A DNA stretch of 11,231 nt, from assembly GCA_028697875.1 (NCBI GenBank), contig JAQVEQ010000094.1:1-11231 (forward strand). The letters are read 5' to 3'. Numbering within the stretch: position 1 is the stretch's first letter; each line of letters begins with the position of its first letter. The notes below the pieces were generated by a model. That model worked only from the letters and a program-made list of their open reading frames with translations, did no database searches and was not told where the DNA came from. Positions 1 to 8,043 of this stretch are shown piece after piece. The translations under genes were made by a program, and so were the position numbers. Origin of the DNA: Novosphingobium sp. (GTDB lineage Bacteria; Pseudomonadota; Alphaproteobacteria; Sphingomonadales; Sphingomonadaceae).

Positions 1-2951
1 AAGGCAAGGCGATCCAGCTGCACCCGCTGGTCTGCTCGGCCTTCAACGCTGACTTCGACGGTGACCAGATGGCCGTCCACGTCCCGCTGAGCCTCGAGGC
101 CCAGCTGGAAGCGCGCGTGCTGATGATGTCGACCAACAACATCCTCAGCCCCGCCAACGACAAGCCGATCATCGTGCCGTCGCAGGACATGGTCCTGGGC
201 CTCTATTACCTGTCGATGGACCGCGAAGGCGAGCCGGGCGAAGGCATGATCCTGGCCGACATGCAGGAAGTCCACCAGGCGCTGCACGTCGGCGCGGTGA
301 CACTGCACTCCAAGATCGTCAGCCGCGTGCCGCAGATGGGCGAGGACGGGGTCGAGCGGATGGTCCGCTACGAAACCACGCCGGGCCGCATGCTGATCGG
401 CGAGTGCCTGCCCAAGAGCCACAAGGTGCCGTTCGACGTCGTCAATCGCCTCCTCACCAAGAAGGACGTGGGCGACGTTATCGACGAAGTGTACCGTCAC
501 ACCGGCCAGAAGGACACGGTGCTGTTCGCCGACGCGATCATGTCGCTGGGCTTCCGTCACGCGTTCCGGGCCGGCATCTCGTTCGGCAAGGACGACATGA
601 TCATCCCGGACAGCAAGGTGGAACTGGTCGACCAGACCAAGGGGCTGGTTGCCGACTACGAGCAGCAGTACCAGGACGGCCTGATTACCCAGCAGGAAAA
701 GTACAACAAGGTGATCGACGCCTGGAGCCGTTGCGGCGACCAGGTGGCCGCGGCCATGATGGACGAGATCAAGGCAATGCCGAAGGACCCGGAAACGGGC
801 CGCCTGGCGCCGATCAACTCGATCTACATGATGAGCCACTCCGGCGCTCGTGGTAGCCCGGCCCAGATGAAGCAGCTGGCCGGTATGCGCGGCCTCATGG
901 CCAAGCCGTCGGGCGAGATCATCGAAACGCCGATCATCTCGAACTTCAAGGAAGGCCTGACCGTTCTCGAATACTTCAACTCGACCCACGGCGCCCGCAA
1001 GGGCCTCGCGGACACCGCGTTGAAGACCGCGAACTCGGGTTACCTGACCCGCCGCCTGGTCGACGTGTCGCAGGACTGCGTGATCGTTGAAACGGACTGC
1101 AAGACGACGAACAGCCTCGAAATGCGCGCCATCGTGCAGGGCGGTTCGACCATCGCCTCGCTCGGCGAGCGTATCCTCGGCCGCACCGTGGCCGAAGACC
1201 TCGTCAACGCGAAGACCGGCGAAGTCATCGTCGAGGCCGGCACTCTGATCGACGAACCCATGGTCAAGGCGATCGAGGAAGCCGAAGTCCAGTCCGCCAA
1301 GATCCGCAGCCCGCTGGTCTGCGAAGCGGAACAGGGCGTCTGCGCGACCTGCTACGGCCGTGACCTTGCCCGCGGTACGCCGGTGAACATCGGCGAAGCG
1401 GTCGGTGTCATCGCCGCCCAGTCGATCGGCGAGCCGGGCACGCAGCTGACCATGCGTACCTTCCACATCGGCGGCGCGGCGCAGCTCAACGAAACTTCGC
1501 ATCTCGAAGCGATTTCGAACGGCACTATCGAACTGCGCGACATGCCCACCATCGTGGACAAGCGCGGCCGCCGCCTTTCGCTCGCCCGTAACGGCGAGAT
1601 CGCGGTGATCGACGCCGAAGGGCGCGAGCGCGAAATCCACAAGGTGCCTTACGGTACCGTGCTGATGTTCGAGAACGGCGGCGAAGTGAAGGCGGGCGAC
1701 CGTCTGGCCGAGTGGGACCCGTTCACTCTGCCGATCATCACCGAGCAGTCGGGTATTGTGAAGTTCCAGGACCTTGCCGAAGGCAAGACCATGGAAGAAC
1801 GCGTCGACGAAGCCACCGGCATCGCCCAGCGCGTCGTCACGGAATACCGTTCGGCCGGGCGTTCGAAGAAGGAAGACCTTCGTCCGCGCCTGACCCTGCT
1901 CGGCGAAGGCGGCGGAGACGAAACGGAGGCCGCGCGCTACATGCTGGCGCCGGGCACCACGCTTTCGGTCGAGGACGGCCAGCAGGTCGAAGCGGGCGAC
2001 ATCCTTGCCCGTGCCTCGCGCGAAGCGGCCAAGACGCGTGACATCACCGGCGGTCTGCCGCGTGTTGCCGAGCTGTTCGAAGCCCGCAAGCCGAAGGACA
2101 ACGCGGTGATCGCCAAGATCAGCGGCCGCGTCGAATTCGTCCGCGACTACAAGGCGAAGCGCAAGATCGCGATCATCCCGGAAGAGGGCGATCCGGTGGA
2201 ATACCTGATCCCCAAGACCAAGGTGATCGACGTGCAGGAAGGCGACTACGTGAAGGTCGGCGACCAGCTCGTGGCCGGTTCGCCCGATCCGCACGATATC
2301 CTGGAAGTGCTCGGGGTTGCGGCTCTGGCCGAATACCTCGTCGCGGAAATCCAGGAAGTCTACCGCTTGCAGGGCGTGAAGATCAACGACAAGCACATCG
2401 AGGTGATCGTTCGCCAGATGCTGCAGAAGGTCGAGATCACCGACGGTGGCGACACCACCCTGCTGCCGGGCGAACAGGTCGACCTGGAGGAAATGAACGA
2501 GATCAACTCCAAGCTTACCAAGGGCCAGACTCCGGCCCAGGGCAAGCCGGTGCTGCTCGGTATTACCAAGGCGTCGCTCCAGACCCGTTCGTTCATCTCG
2601 GCCGCGTCGTTCCAGGAAACGACCCGGGTGCTCACCCAGGCCGCGGTCGAGGGCAAGCGCGACTCGCTGATCGGTCTCAAGGAGAACGTCATTGTCGGCC
2701 GCCTGATCCCGGCCGGTACGGGCGCCGCGATGAACCGTATCCGCGTGACGGCTTCCGGCCGCGATGCCGCGCTGCGCGCGCAGTACCGCAAGCTGCAGGA
2801 ATCGCTGATCGCCCCTGAAACGGCGGAGGAAGAGCACCAGGCCGAACTCGCCCAGGGCCCCGAAGCCGCGATCGGGGACGATCCGCTGGGCAAGGTCGAA
2901 AGCGAGCCCTTCACCACCGACGACCTCGAACCGGAAGGCGGCGAGGAATAA
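1..2951 (+). CDS. rpoC: DNA-directed RNA polymerase subunit beta' (5'-truncated by window)
   Basis: This is the C-terminal 982 residues of the beta' subunit, the catalytic half of the RNA polymerase core; the start codon lies before the window and the reading frame begins at base 3. The magnesium-binding active-site motif NADFDGD is encoded at 45-65. The bridge-helix region (RKGLADTALKTANSGYLTRR) follows around 996-1055. The second zinc site has four cysteines at 1098, 1320, 1341 and 1350 (C-x73-C-x6-C-x2-C, the same spacing as in E. coli beta'). The trigger loop (GEPGTQLTMRTFHIGG) is at about 1428-1475. The conserved C-terminal blocks DITGGLPRVAELFEAR and GLKENVIVGRLIPAGTG are intact. The protein ends in an acidic tail (IGDDPLGKVE and onwards) of the kind seen in alphaproteobacteria. 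The reading frame shows no break. An intrinsic terminator follows 28 bp after the stop. Normally rpoC is transcribed with rpoB, which would lie upstream. Confidence 0.99.
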   Translation, partial: GKAIQLHPLVCSAFNADFDGDQMAVHVPLSLEAQLEARVLMMSTNNILSPANDKPIIVPSQDMVLGLYYLSMDREGEPGEGMILADMQEVHQALHVGAVTLHSKIVSRVPQMGEDGVERMVRYETTPGRMLIGECLPKSHKVPFDVVNRLLTKKDVGDVIDEVYRHTGQKDTVLFADAIMSLGFRHAFRAGISFGKDDMIIPDSKVELVDQTKGLVADYEQQYQDGLITQQEKYNKVIDAWSRCGDQVAAAMMDEIKAMPKDPETGRLAPINSIYMMSHSGARGSPAQMKQLAGMRGLMAKPSGEIIETPIISNFKEGLTVLEYFNSTHGARKGLADTALKTANSGYLTRRLVDVSQDCVIVETDCKTTNSLEMRAIVQGGSTIASLGERILGRTVAEDLVNAKTGEVIVEAGTLIDEPMVKAIEEAEVQSAKIRSPLVCEAEQGVCATCYGRDLARGTPVNIGEAVGVIAAQSIGEPGTQLTMRTFHIGGAAQLNETSHLEAISNGTIELRDMPTIVDKRGRRLSLARNGEIAVIDAEGREREIHKVPYGTVLMFENGGEVKAGDRLAEWDPFTLPIITEQSGIVKFQDLAEGKTMEERVDEATGIAQRVVTEYRSAGRSKKEDLRPRLTLLGEGGGDETEAARYMLAPGTTLSVEDGQQVEAGDILARASREAAKTRDITGGLPRVAELFEARKPKDNAVIAKISGRVEFVRDYKAKRKIAIIPEEGDPVEYLIPKTKVIDVQEGDYVKVGDQLVAGSPDPHDILEVLGVAALAEYLVAEIQEVYRLQGVKINDKHIEVIVRQMLQKVEITDGGDTTLLPGEQVDLEEMNEINSKLTKGQTPAQGKPVLLGITKASLQTRSFISAASFQETTRVLTQAAVEGKRDSLIGLKENVIVGRLIPAGTGAAMNRIRVTASGRDAALRAQYRKLQESLIAPETAEEEHQAELAQGPEAAIGDDPLGKVESEPFTTDDLEPEGGEE

Positions 2952-2979
2952 GCCGCCAGGCCGTCAGGCACGAAAAGAG

Positions 2980-3012
2980 GCCCCGCCGGATCGCTTCCGG
3001 CGGGGCTTTTTT
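2980..3012 (+). terminator. Intrinsic terminator of rpoC
   Basis: A perfect 11-bp GC-rich stem (2980-2990 pairs with 2996-3006, loop of five bases TCGCT) is followed directly by six T residues (3007-3012). It lies 28 bp past the rpoC stop codon. Four A residues just upstream (2973-2976) could let it work weakly in the other direction too. This is the clearest terminator in the window and should separate the rpo operon from the next gene. Confidence 0.95.
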
Positions 3013-3099
3013 CGGCCCGTGAGAATCAATGGGGCCAAAAGGCGTGAAAAGCGGACATTTGGCCTTGTGGCAGCGTCCCCGATGGGCAATTGCGCTGCA

Positions 3100-3432
3100 A
3101 TGCACAATCCGATCTTCCCTGCCGATTCTACCGTTACGGTCGAAAGGAAGTTCCTGGACGCCATCGCGCGCAAGCGGCTGGTCCGGGCCCGGTACAACGG
3201 CAACGACATGAACCTGGCGCCGCACCTCCTGTTCGCCCGCCATGGGGAGCTTTTCATCAGCGCGTTGAACACGGGCAAGAAATGGCGCTCGGACGAAGAA
3301 CCGCGGCTCGGCCATTTCAAGCTCGACGGACTGTCGAACGTGGCCGTGACGGACGAGGCGTTCGAAGCCCTGCCCGGCTTTGACGGCACCGCTCCCCGCC
3401 CCGACGACCAGGGGCTCTTTTCGGTCGATTGA
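3100..3432 (+). CDS. Small WYL-like hypothetical protein (110 aa)
   Basis: I do not recognise a named gene. The 110-residue protein has a pattern reminiscent of the core of WYL domains: a basic start (LDAIARKRLVRARYNG, residues 20-35), then LAPHLLFARHGELFISALN (about 40-58), followed by a basic and aromatic stretch with W64. WYL domains are ligand-sensing modules usually attached to a helix-turn-helix DNA-binding domain; none is present here, so this would be a stand-alone module. The ATG at 3100 is chosen because the conserved-looking sequence begins soon after it. The same frame is open back to a GTG at 3019, but that codon lies six bases after the terminator T-run and is an unlikely start; an ATG at 3082 is also possible. 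No clear Shine-Dalgarno sequence precedes any of these starts. The gene sits alone between the rpoC terminator and nadE. Coding status is fairly sure, the domain assignment is tentative. Confidence 0.7.
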   Translation: MHNPIFPADSTVTVERKFLDAIARKRLVRARYNGNDMNLAPHLLFARHGELFISALNTGKKWRSDEEPRLGHFKLDGLSNVAVTDEAFEALPGFDGTAPRPDDQGLFSVD

Positions 3433-3519
3433 GCGGACGGGGGCGTTTCCTGCCGCCGCCCTGCCGTTCCGGTAAAAAACCCGTTCCCACTTTTCCGCGC
3501 GATGTTCTAGACCGGGGGC

Positions 3520-5175
3520 ATGACCGACAAGCTCTCGATCACGCTCGCCCAGGTAAACCAGAACGTGGGCGATATTGCCGGCAATGCCGACGACATGCTC
3601 GCCGTACGCGCGCGGGCGGGCAAGGTGGACCTCGTCGCCTTCCCCGAAATGCAGCTGATTGGCTATCCGGCGGAGGACCTGATCCTCAAGCCCGCGCTGA
3701 TCCAGCGCGCCCAGGCGGAACTGGACCGGCTGGCCAAGGCCACTGCCGATGGCGGGCCGGGCATGCTGGTGGGCTCCGTCTTCGTGCGCGACGGGGCGCT
3801 GCACAACGGCGTGGCCGTGCTCGACGGGGGCAAGGTCACGGCCGTGCGTTTCAAGCACGAGCTGCCCAATTACGGCACGTTCGATGAAAAGCGGCTGTTC
3901 GCTCCCGGCCCCTTGCCGGAGCCGGTGCTGTTCCGCGGCGCGATGCTGGGCCTGCCGATCTGCGAGGACATCTGGCATCCCGACGTCTGCCGCCACCTGG
4001 CCGATTTCGGGGCCGGGCTGTTCATCTGCATCAACGGCAGCCCCTACGAGATCGAGAAGGACGTGCTGCGCATCGAAGGCGTGGCCAAGCGCCGCGCCGC
4101 CGACACCGGCCTGCCGCTCGCCTATCTCAACCGCATCGGCGGGCAGGACGAACTGGTGTTCGACGGGGCCAGCTTCGTGGTCAACGGCGACGGGCGGCTG
4201 GCCGTCCAGCTGGCCGACTGGGAACAGCGCGAAACCCGCACCAACTGGACCCGCACGGCGCGTGGCTGGAACTGCGACCGGGGCGAGGTCGAACGGCTCG
4301 CCGACCATCCCGAGGACGTCTATTGCGCGATGGTCCTCGCCTTGCGCGACTACGTGAACAAGAACGGCTTTCCCGGCGTGGTGCTGGGCCTGTCGGGCGG
4401 GATCGATTCCGCCGCCTGCGCCGCCATCGCGGTCGATGCGCTGGGGCCGGAGCGGGTGTGGTGCGTCATGCTGCCCAGCCGCTTTACCAGCCAGGCCAGC
4501 CTCGACGATGCGGAAGCCTGCGCCAGGGCGCTTGGCTGCCGCTATTCGACGATCCCGATCCAGCCCGCGGTCGAAGGCTTCGACAAGATGCTGGAAGACG
4601 ATTTTTCCGATACCCAGGTCGACATTACCGAGGAGAATATCCAGTCGCGCATTCGCGGCGTGACCTTGATGGCGCTGTCCAACAAGTTCGGCCCGATGCT
4701 GATGACCACCGGCAACAAGAGCGAGATGAGCGTCGGCTACGCCACGATCTACGGCGACATGGCGGGCGGCTACAACCCGCTGAAGGACGCTTACAAGATG
4801 ACCGTGTTCGGGGTGTCCGACTGGCGCAACAAGAACACGCCCAAGATCGGCATGGGGCCTGGGGGCGAAGTCATCCCGCAGAACATCATCGACAAGCCGC
4901 CCAGCGCCGAGCTGCGGCCCGACCAGAAGGACGAGGATTCGCTGCCGCCCTATCCGGTGCTGGACGACATCCTGCTCGGCCTTGTCGACCACGAGAAGAG
5001 CGTCGAGCAGATCGTGTCCGAAGGGCACGACCGCGAAACGGTGGCGCGGATCGAACGCCTGCTGCACCTGGCCGAATACAAGCGCCGCCAGGCCCCGCCG
5101 GGAGTCAAGCTGGGCGCACGCAATTTCGGCCGCGACCGGCGCTATCCGATCACGCACAAGTTCCGCAGCGCGTGA
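3520..5175 (+). CDS. nadE: Glutamine-dependent NAD(+) synthetase
   Basis: The 551-residue two-domain enzyme catalyses the last step of NAD synthesis, ATP-dependent amidation of deamido-NAD with ammonia released from glutamine. The N-terminal nitrilase-type glutaminase domain (about 1-265) shows the catalytic triad of that superfamily: Glu43 (in FPEMQLIGYP), Lys112 (FKHELPNYGTFDE) and Cys148 (LPICEDIWHP). The C-terminal synthetase domain (about 270-551) has the pyrophosphatase P-loop SGGIDS at 292-297, followed by TTGNKSEMSVGYATIYGDMA (396-415) and the C-terminal RYPITHKF block. The length matches other fused bacterial NadE proteins, so glutamine rather than free ammonia is the expected nitrogen donor. 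The start at 3520 follows a short G-rich stretch (3513-3517) that may serve as a weak ribosome binding site. No convincing promoter was found in the 87-bp gap from the previous gene. The gltX gene follows after 32 bp with no terminator, so the two are probably co-transcribed. Confidence 0.97.
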   Translation: MTDKLSITLAQVNQNVGDIAGNADDMLAVRARAGKVDLVAFPEMQLIGYPAEDLILKPALIQRAQAELDRLAKATADGGPGMLVGSVFVRDGALHNGVAVLDGGKVTAVRFKHELPNYGTFDEKRLFAPGPLPEPVLFRGAMLGLPICEDIWHPDVCRHLADFGAGLFICINGSPYEIEKDVLRIEGVAKRRAADTGLPLAYLNRIGGQDELVFDGASFVVNGDGRLAVQLADWEQRETRTNWTRTARGWNCDRGEVERLADHPEDVYCAMVLALRDYVNKNGFPGVVLGLSGGIDSAACAAIAVDALGPERVWCVMLPSRFTSQASLDDAEACARALGCRYSTIPIQPAVEGFDKMLEDDFSDTQVDITEENIQSRIRGVTLMALSNKFGPMLMTTGNKSEMSVGYATIYGDMAGGYNPLKDAYKMTVFGVSDWRNKNTPKIGMGPGGEVIPQNIIDKPPSAELRPDQKDEDSLPPYPVLDDILLGLVDHEKSVEQIVSEGHDRETVARIERLLHLAEYKRRQAPPGVKLGARNFGRDRRYPITHKFRSA

Positions 5176-5207
5176 CAGCATGAGGCGCAGCGGGTAACGG
5201 CGCGGTC

Positions 5208-6536
5208 ATGACAGTCGTAACCCGTTTCGCACCGTCGCCCACCGGGCGGCTCCATGTCGGCAATATCCGCACCGCGCTGCACAACTGGCTGCTGGCCAGG
5301 AAGCAGGGCGGGCGTTTCCTGCTGCGGATCGACGACACCGACAGCGAACGCAGCCGCGAGGAATATGTCGAGGCGATCCGCGAGGACCTCGCCTGGCTCG
5401 GCATCGAACCGGACGGGGAGGAGCGCCAGTCGCAGCGCTTCGATCATTACGAAGCGGCCTTCGCCCGGCTGGTCGAGGCGGGGCGGATCTACCGCTGTTA
5501 CGAGACGGCGCAGGAGCTGGAGCTGAAGCGCAAGATCCGGCTGGGCCGGGGTCTGCCGCCGATCTACGACCGCGCGGCGCTGGCCCTGACCGAAGCGGAC
5601 CACGCGGCGAAGGCGGGCGAAGGCGCCGCGCCGCACTGGCGTTTCAAGCTCGACCATGACGCGCCGATCGCGTGGGAAGACGGCATTCGCGGGGCGCAGC
5701 ATTTCGACCCGGCGCAACTGTCCGACCCGGTGATCCGGCGGGCAGACGGCTCGTGGCTCTACATGCTGCCGAGCGCGGTCGACGACATCGGGATGGGCGT
5801 TACCGACGTGCTGCGCGGCGAGGATCACGTTTCCAATACTGCCGTGCAAATTCAAATGTTTACCGCACTTCATGCTGCACCCCCGCAGTTCGCTCACGAA
5901 GCTCTCCTGGTGGGCAGCGAAGGCAAGCTGTCCAAGCGATTGGGCGCGCTCGGCGCGGATGCCCTGCGTCATCAGGGGATCGAGCCCGAAGCGCTTCTTT
6001 CGCTGCTCGCGCGGCTGGGTACTTCGCAGCCGGTCGAACCCATGGTGGACCGCGCGATGCTGGTCGAAGGCTTCGACCTTTCGACATTCGGCCGCGCCCC
6101 GGCCCGCTTCGACGAGGCGGAGCTGGAACGGCTCAACGCCGCGGTCGTCCACCAGCTGCCTTATGCGACAGTCGCCCCCCGCCTGCCGCAGGGGATGGAC
6201 GAAGCCGGATGGGAGGCCATCCGCCCGAACCTGTCCCACGTGGGCGAGGCGGCGGACTGGTGGCGGATCGTTACCGGGCCGGTCGAACAGCCCGGCTTCG
6301 ATGCGGAGACCAAGGGCTACCTTGCCGAAGCCGCGCGCCTGCTGGAATGGGGCGAAGACCCGTGGCGCGGGCTGACCGGCGTGCTGAAAGAGGCGACCGG
6401 GCGCAAGGGCAAGGCGCTGTTCCTGCCGCTGCGCCAGGCGCTGACCGGCATGGACCACGGGCCGGACATGGCCCAGTTGCTGCCGCTGATCGGCGAGGCC
6501 GAAACGCGCGCCCGGCTGGTCCGCGCCTCGGCCTGA
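5208..6536 (+). CDS. gltX: Glutamyl-tRNA synthetase, short alphaproteobacterial type
   Basis: This class I aminoacyl-tRNA synthetase (442 residues) charges tRNA with glutamate in the cytoplasm. The HIGH-type motif appears as HVGN at residues 16-19, within RFAPSPTGRLHVGN. The KMSKS-type motif is KLSKR at 240-244. The glutamate/acceptor-end region includes LRGEDHVSN (202-210). The zinc-binding cysteine cluster of E. coli GluRS is missing: only Cys97 remains (IYRCYETAQE). It is shorter than E. coli GluRS (471 residues). Many alphaproteobacteria carry two GluRS paralogues and make Gln-tRNA through GatCAB; this short form resembles the one often named gltX2, but the window cannot show whether a second copy exists. 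The start lies 32 bp after nadE, with no strong Shine-Dalgarno. Codons around 5828-5880 use unusual AT-rich triplets for this genome. The gene converges on pyk, with 7 bp between the stop codons. Confidence 0.96.
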   Translation: MTVVTRFAPSPTGRLHVGNIRTALHNWLLARKQGGRFLLRIDDTDSERSREEYVEAIREDLAWLGIEPDGEERQSQRFDHYEAAFARLVEAGRIYRCYETAQELELKRKIRLGRGLPPIYDRAALALTEADHAAKAGEGAAPHWRFKLDHDAPIAWEDGIRGAQHFDPAQLSDPVIRRADGSWLYMLPSAVDDIGMGVTDVLRGEDHVSNTAVQIQMFTALHAAPPQFAHEALLVGSEGKLSKRLGALGADALRHQGIEPEALLSLLARLGTSQPVEPMVDRAMLVEGFDLSTFGRAPARFDEAELERLNAAVVHQLPYATVAPRLPQGMDEAGWEAIRPNLSHVGEAADWWRIVTGPVEQPGFDAETKGYLAEAARLLEWGEDPWRGLTGVLKEATGRKGKALFLPLRQALTGMDHGPDMAQLLPLIGEAETRARLVRASA

Positions 6537-6543
6537 TTGCCGC

Positions 6544-7998
6544 CTACTTCCGCGTCAGTTCGTCGCCCGTCAGAGTGACGACGTGCAGCAGGTTGGTCGA
6601 TCCGGGCGTGCCGAAGGGCACCCCGGCCAGCGCGATCAGCTTCGATCCGGCTTTGGCGAACCCGTGGCGCAGCGCCATGCGCTTGCCCTTGGCGATCATC
6701 TCCTCGAAGCTGCCGATGTCCTTCGTGGCGACGGCATGGGCGCCCCAGACGAGGCACATGCGCCGCGCGGTGACATTGTCGGGCGTCAGCACCAGCATCG
6801 GCACGCCCGGCCGTTCGCGCGCCACGCGCCGCGCGGTCGAGCCCGATCCGGTGAACACCACGATCGCGTTGATCGGCATGTTTTCCGCGATGGTCATGCA
6901 GGCATGGCTCAGCGCGTCGGCGGTGGTCGGGTCGGGCAGTGTTTCGAGGAAACGGATGCGCCCCTTGTAACCGGGATCGCGCTCCACCTCGCTGCCGATG
7001 CGGTGCATGATCGCCACCGCTTCTTCCGGCCACTGGCCGGCGGCGGTTTCGGCCGAGAGCATGACCACGTCGGCCCCGTCGTAGACGGCATTGGCGACGT
7101 CGGACACTTCGGCGCGGGTCGGGGCCGGGCTTTCGATCATCGATTCGAGCATCTGCGTCGCCACGATCACCGGCTTGCCCTGCGTGCGCGCGGCATTGAC
7201 GATCCGTTTCTGCAGCGGCGGCACTTCTTCCGGGTTGAGTTCGACGCCGAGGTCGCCGCGCGCGACCATGACGATGTCGGACAGTTCGATGATCTCGCCC
7301 AGCCGCTGCACCGCCTGCGGCTTCTCGATCTTGGCGCAGAGCGCGGCGCCGGAGGCGCTGCCCATCAGGCGGCGCGCTTCGGCCAGGTCTTCCGGGCGCT
7401 GGACGAACGACAGGGCAATGCAGTCCGCCTTGTGTTCGACCGCGAAGGCGAGGTCCCGGCGGTCCTTTTCGGTCAGCGCCGGGATCGGCACTTCGGCGTC
7501 GGGCACGTTCACGCCCTTGCGGTCGGAAATGACCCCGCCGACTTCGGCCGAACAGAGGATCGCGCTTTCGTCGGCCCGGATCACGCGCAGGCGGATCTTG
7601 CCGTCGTTGATCAGCAGGCGCTGGCCCTTGCCGAGCAGGCCGAACAGTTCGGGGTGCGGCAGGCAGACGCGGGTGTCGTCGCCGGGTTCCGGGTTGCGGT
7701 CGAGCGTAAAGTGGCTGCCGTGGCGAATCACCGCCTGCCCGTCCTGGAACGTGCCGACGCGCAGCTTGGGCCCTTGCAGGTCGCACAGGATCGCGATCGG
7801 GCGGTGGAATTCCTTTTCCAGTGCGCGAATCGCGGCGATGGTTTCCGCATGGGTGGCGTGATCGCCGTGGCTCATGTTGACGCGGAAGGCGTCCGCCCCT
7901 GCCAGAAGCAGCTTGCGGAGCATGTGCGGCTCGCGGCTGGCCGGACCGACCGTAGCGAGAATCTTGACCTTGCGACCGCGTGGTTCGAGTTTTGCCAT
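6544..7998 (-). CDS. pyk: Pyruvate kinase
   Basis: The 484-residue enzyme converts phosphoenolpyruvate and ADP to pyruvate and ATP, the last glycolytic (here probably Entner-Doudoroff) step. Sequence signs: RVNMSHG at 39-45; CDLQGPKLR at 72-80; the catalytic lysine motif AKIEK at 222-226, with Lys223 and metal ligand Glu225; VARGDLG at 245-251, with metal ligand Asp249; and VATQMLESM at 279-287. The small B domain fills about 83-170, between the two parts of the barrel, and the C-terminal regulatory domain runs from about 345 to 484. The segment 73-81 carries Leu74, Gln75, Lys78 and Val81 where potassium-dependent enzymes have Thr, Lys, Glu and Thr (rabbit 113, 114, 117, 120), so potassium independence is expected. 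The ATG at 7998 gives the normal N-terminus. The gene is divergent from the DUF1244 gene (45 bp between starts) and convergent with gltX. Confidence 0.97.
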   Translation of the reverse strand: MAKLEPRGRKVKILATVGPASREPHMLRKLLLAGADAFRVNMSHGDHATHAETIAAIRALEKEFHRPIAILCDLQGPKLRVGTFQDGQAVIRHGSHFTLDRNPEPGDDTRVCLPHPELFGLLGKGQRLLINDGKIRLRVIRADESAILCSAEVGGVISDRKGVNVPDAEVPIPALTEKDRRDLAFAVEHKADCIALSFVQRPEDLAEARRLMGSASGAALCAKIEKPQAVQRLGEIIELSDIVMVARGDLGVELNPEEVPPLQKRIVNAARTQGKPVIVATQMLESMIESPAPTRAEVSDVANAVYDGADVVMLSAETAAGQWPEEAVAIMHRIGSEVERDPGYKGRIRFLETLPDPTTADALSHACMTIAENMPINAIVVFTGSGSTARRVARERPGVPMLVLTPDNVTARRMCLVWGAHAVATKDIGSFEEMIAKGKRMALRHGFAKAGSKLIALAGVPFGTPGSTNLLHVVTLTGDELTRK

Positions 7999-8032
7999 GG
8001 CCTGCGCCTATGGCACAGCTTTGCTGCAAGAC

Positions 8033-8037
8033 AAGGA
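8033..8037 (+). promoter_or_regulatory. Ribosome binding site for the DUF1244 gene
   Basis: AAGGA lies six bases before the ATG at 8044. It settles this ATG as the start, although the frame is open far upstream across the antisense strand of pyk. Confidence 0.75.
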
Positions 8038-8043
8038 CTCAGA

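Noticed and set aside
2911..5181. Minus-strand open frame of 756 codons opposite nadE
   Set aside because: It covers the rpoC terminator and is the complement of two genes with good protein evidence; long antisense frames are common in GC-rich DNA, and its product has no recognisable domain.
5142..6458. Minus-strand open frame of 438 codons opposite gltX
   Set aside because: It mirrors gltX, which carries clear class I synthetase motifs; the antisense product looks like an Arg/Pro/Gln-rich shadow.
6317..8029. Minus-strand frame of 570 codons overlapping pyk
   Set aside because: It is out of frame with pyk and extremely Arg/Pro/Gly-rich; pyk itself explains the DNA.
6583..8043. Upstream part of the long plus-strand frame that ends in the DUF1244 gene
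   Set aside because: This part is antisense to pyk. The real gene begins at 8044 after an AAGGA ribosome site and has the normal family length.
7999..8043. Divergent promoters in the 45 bp between pyk and the DUF1244 gene
   Set aside because: Candidate hexamers (such as CTTGTC-N16-CCATAG on the minus strand) would put the start almost on the ATG; the promoters cannot be placed with confidence.
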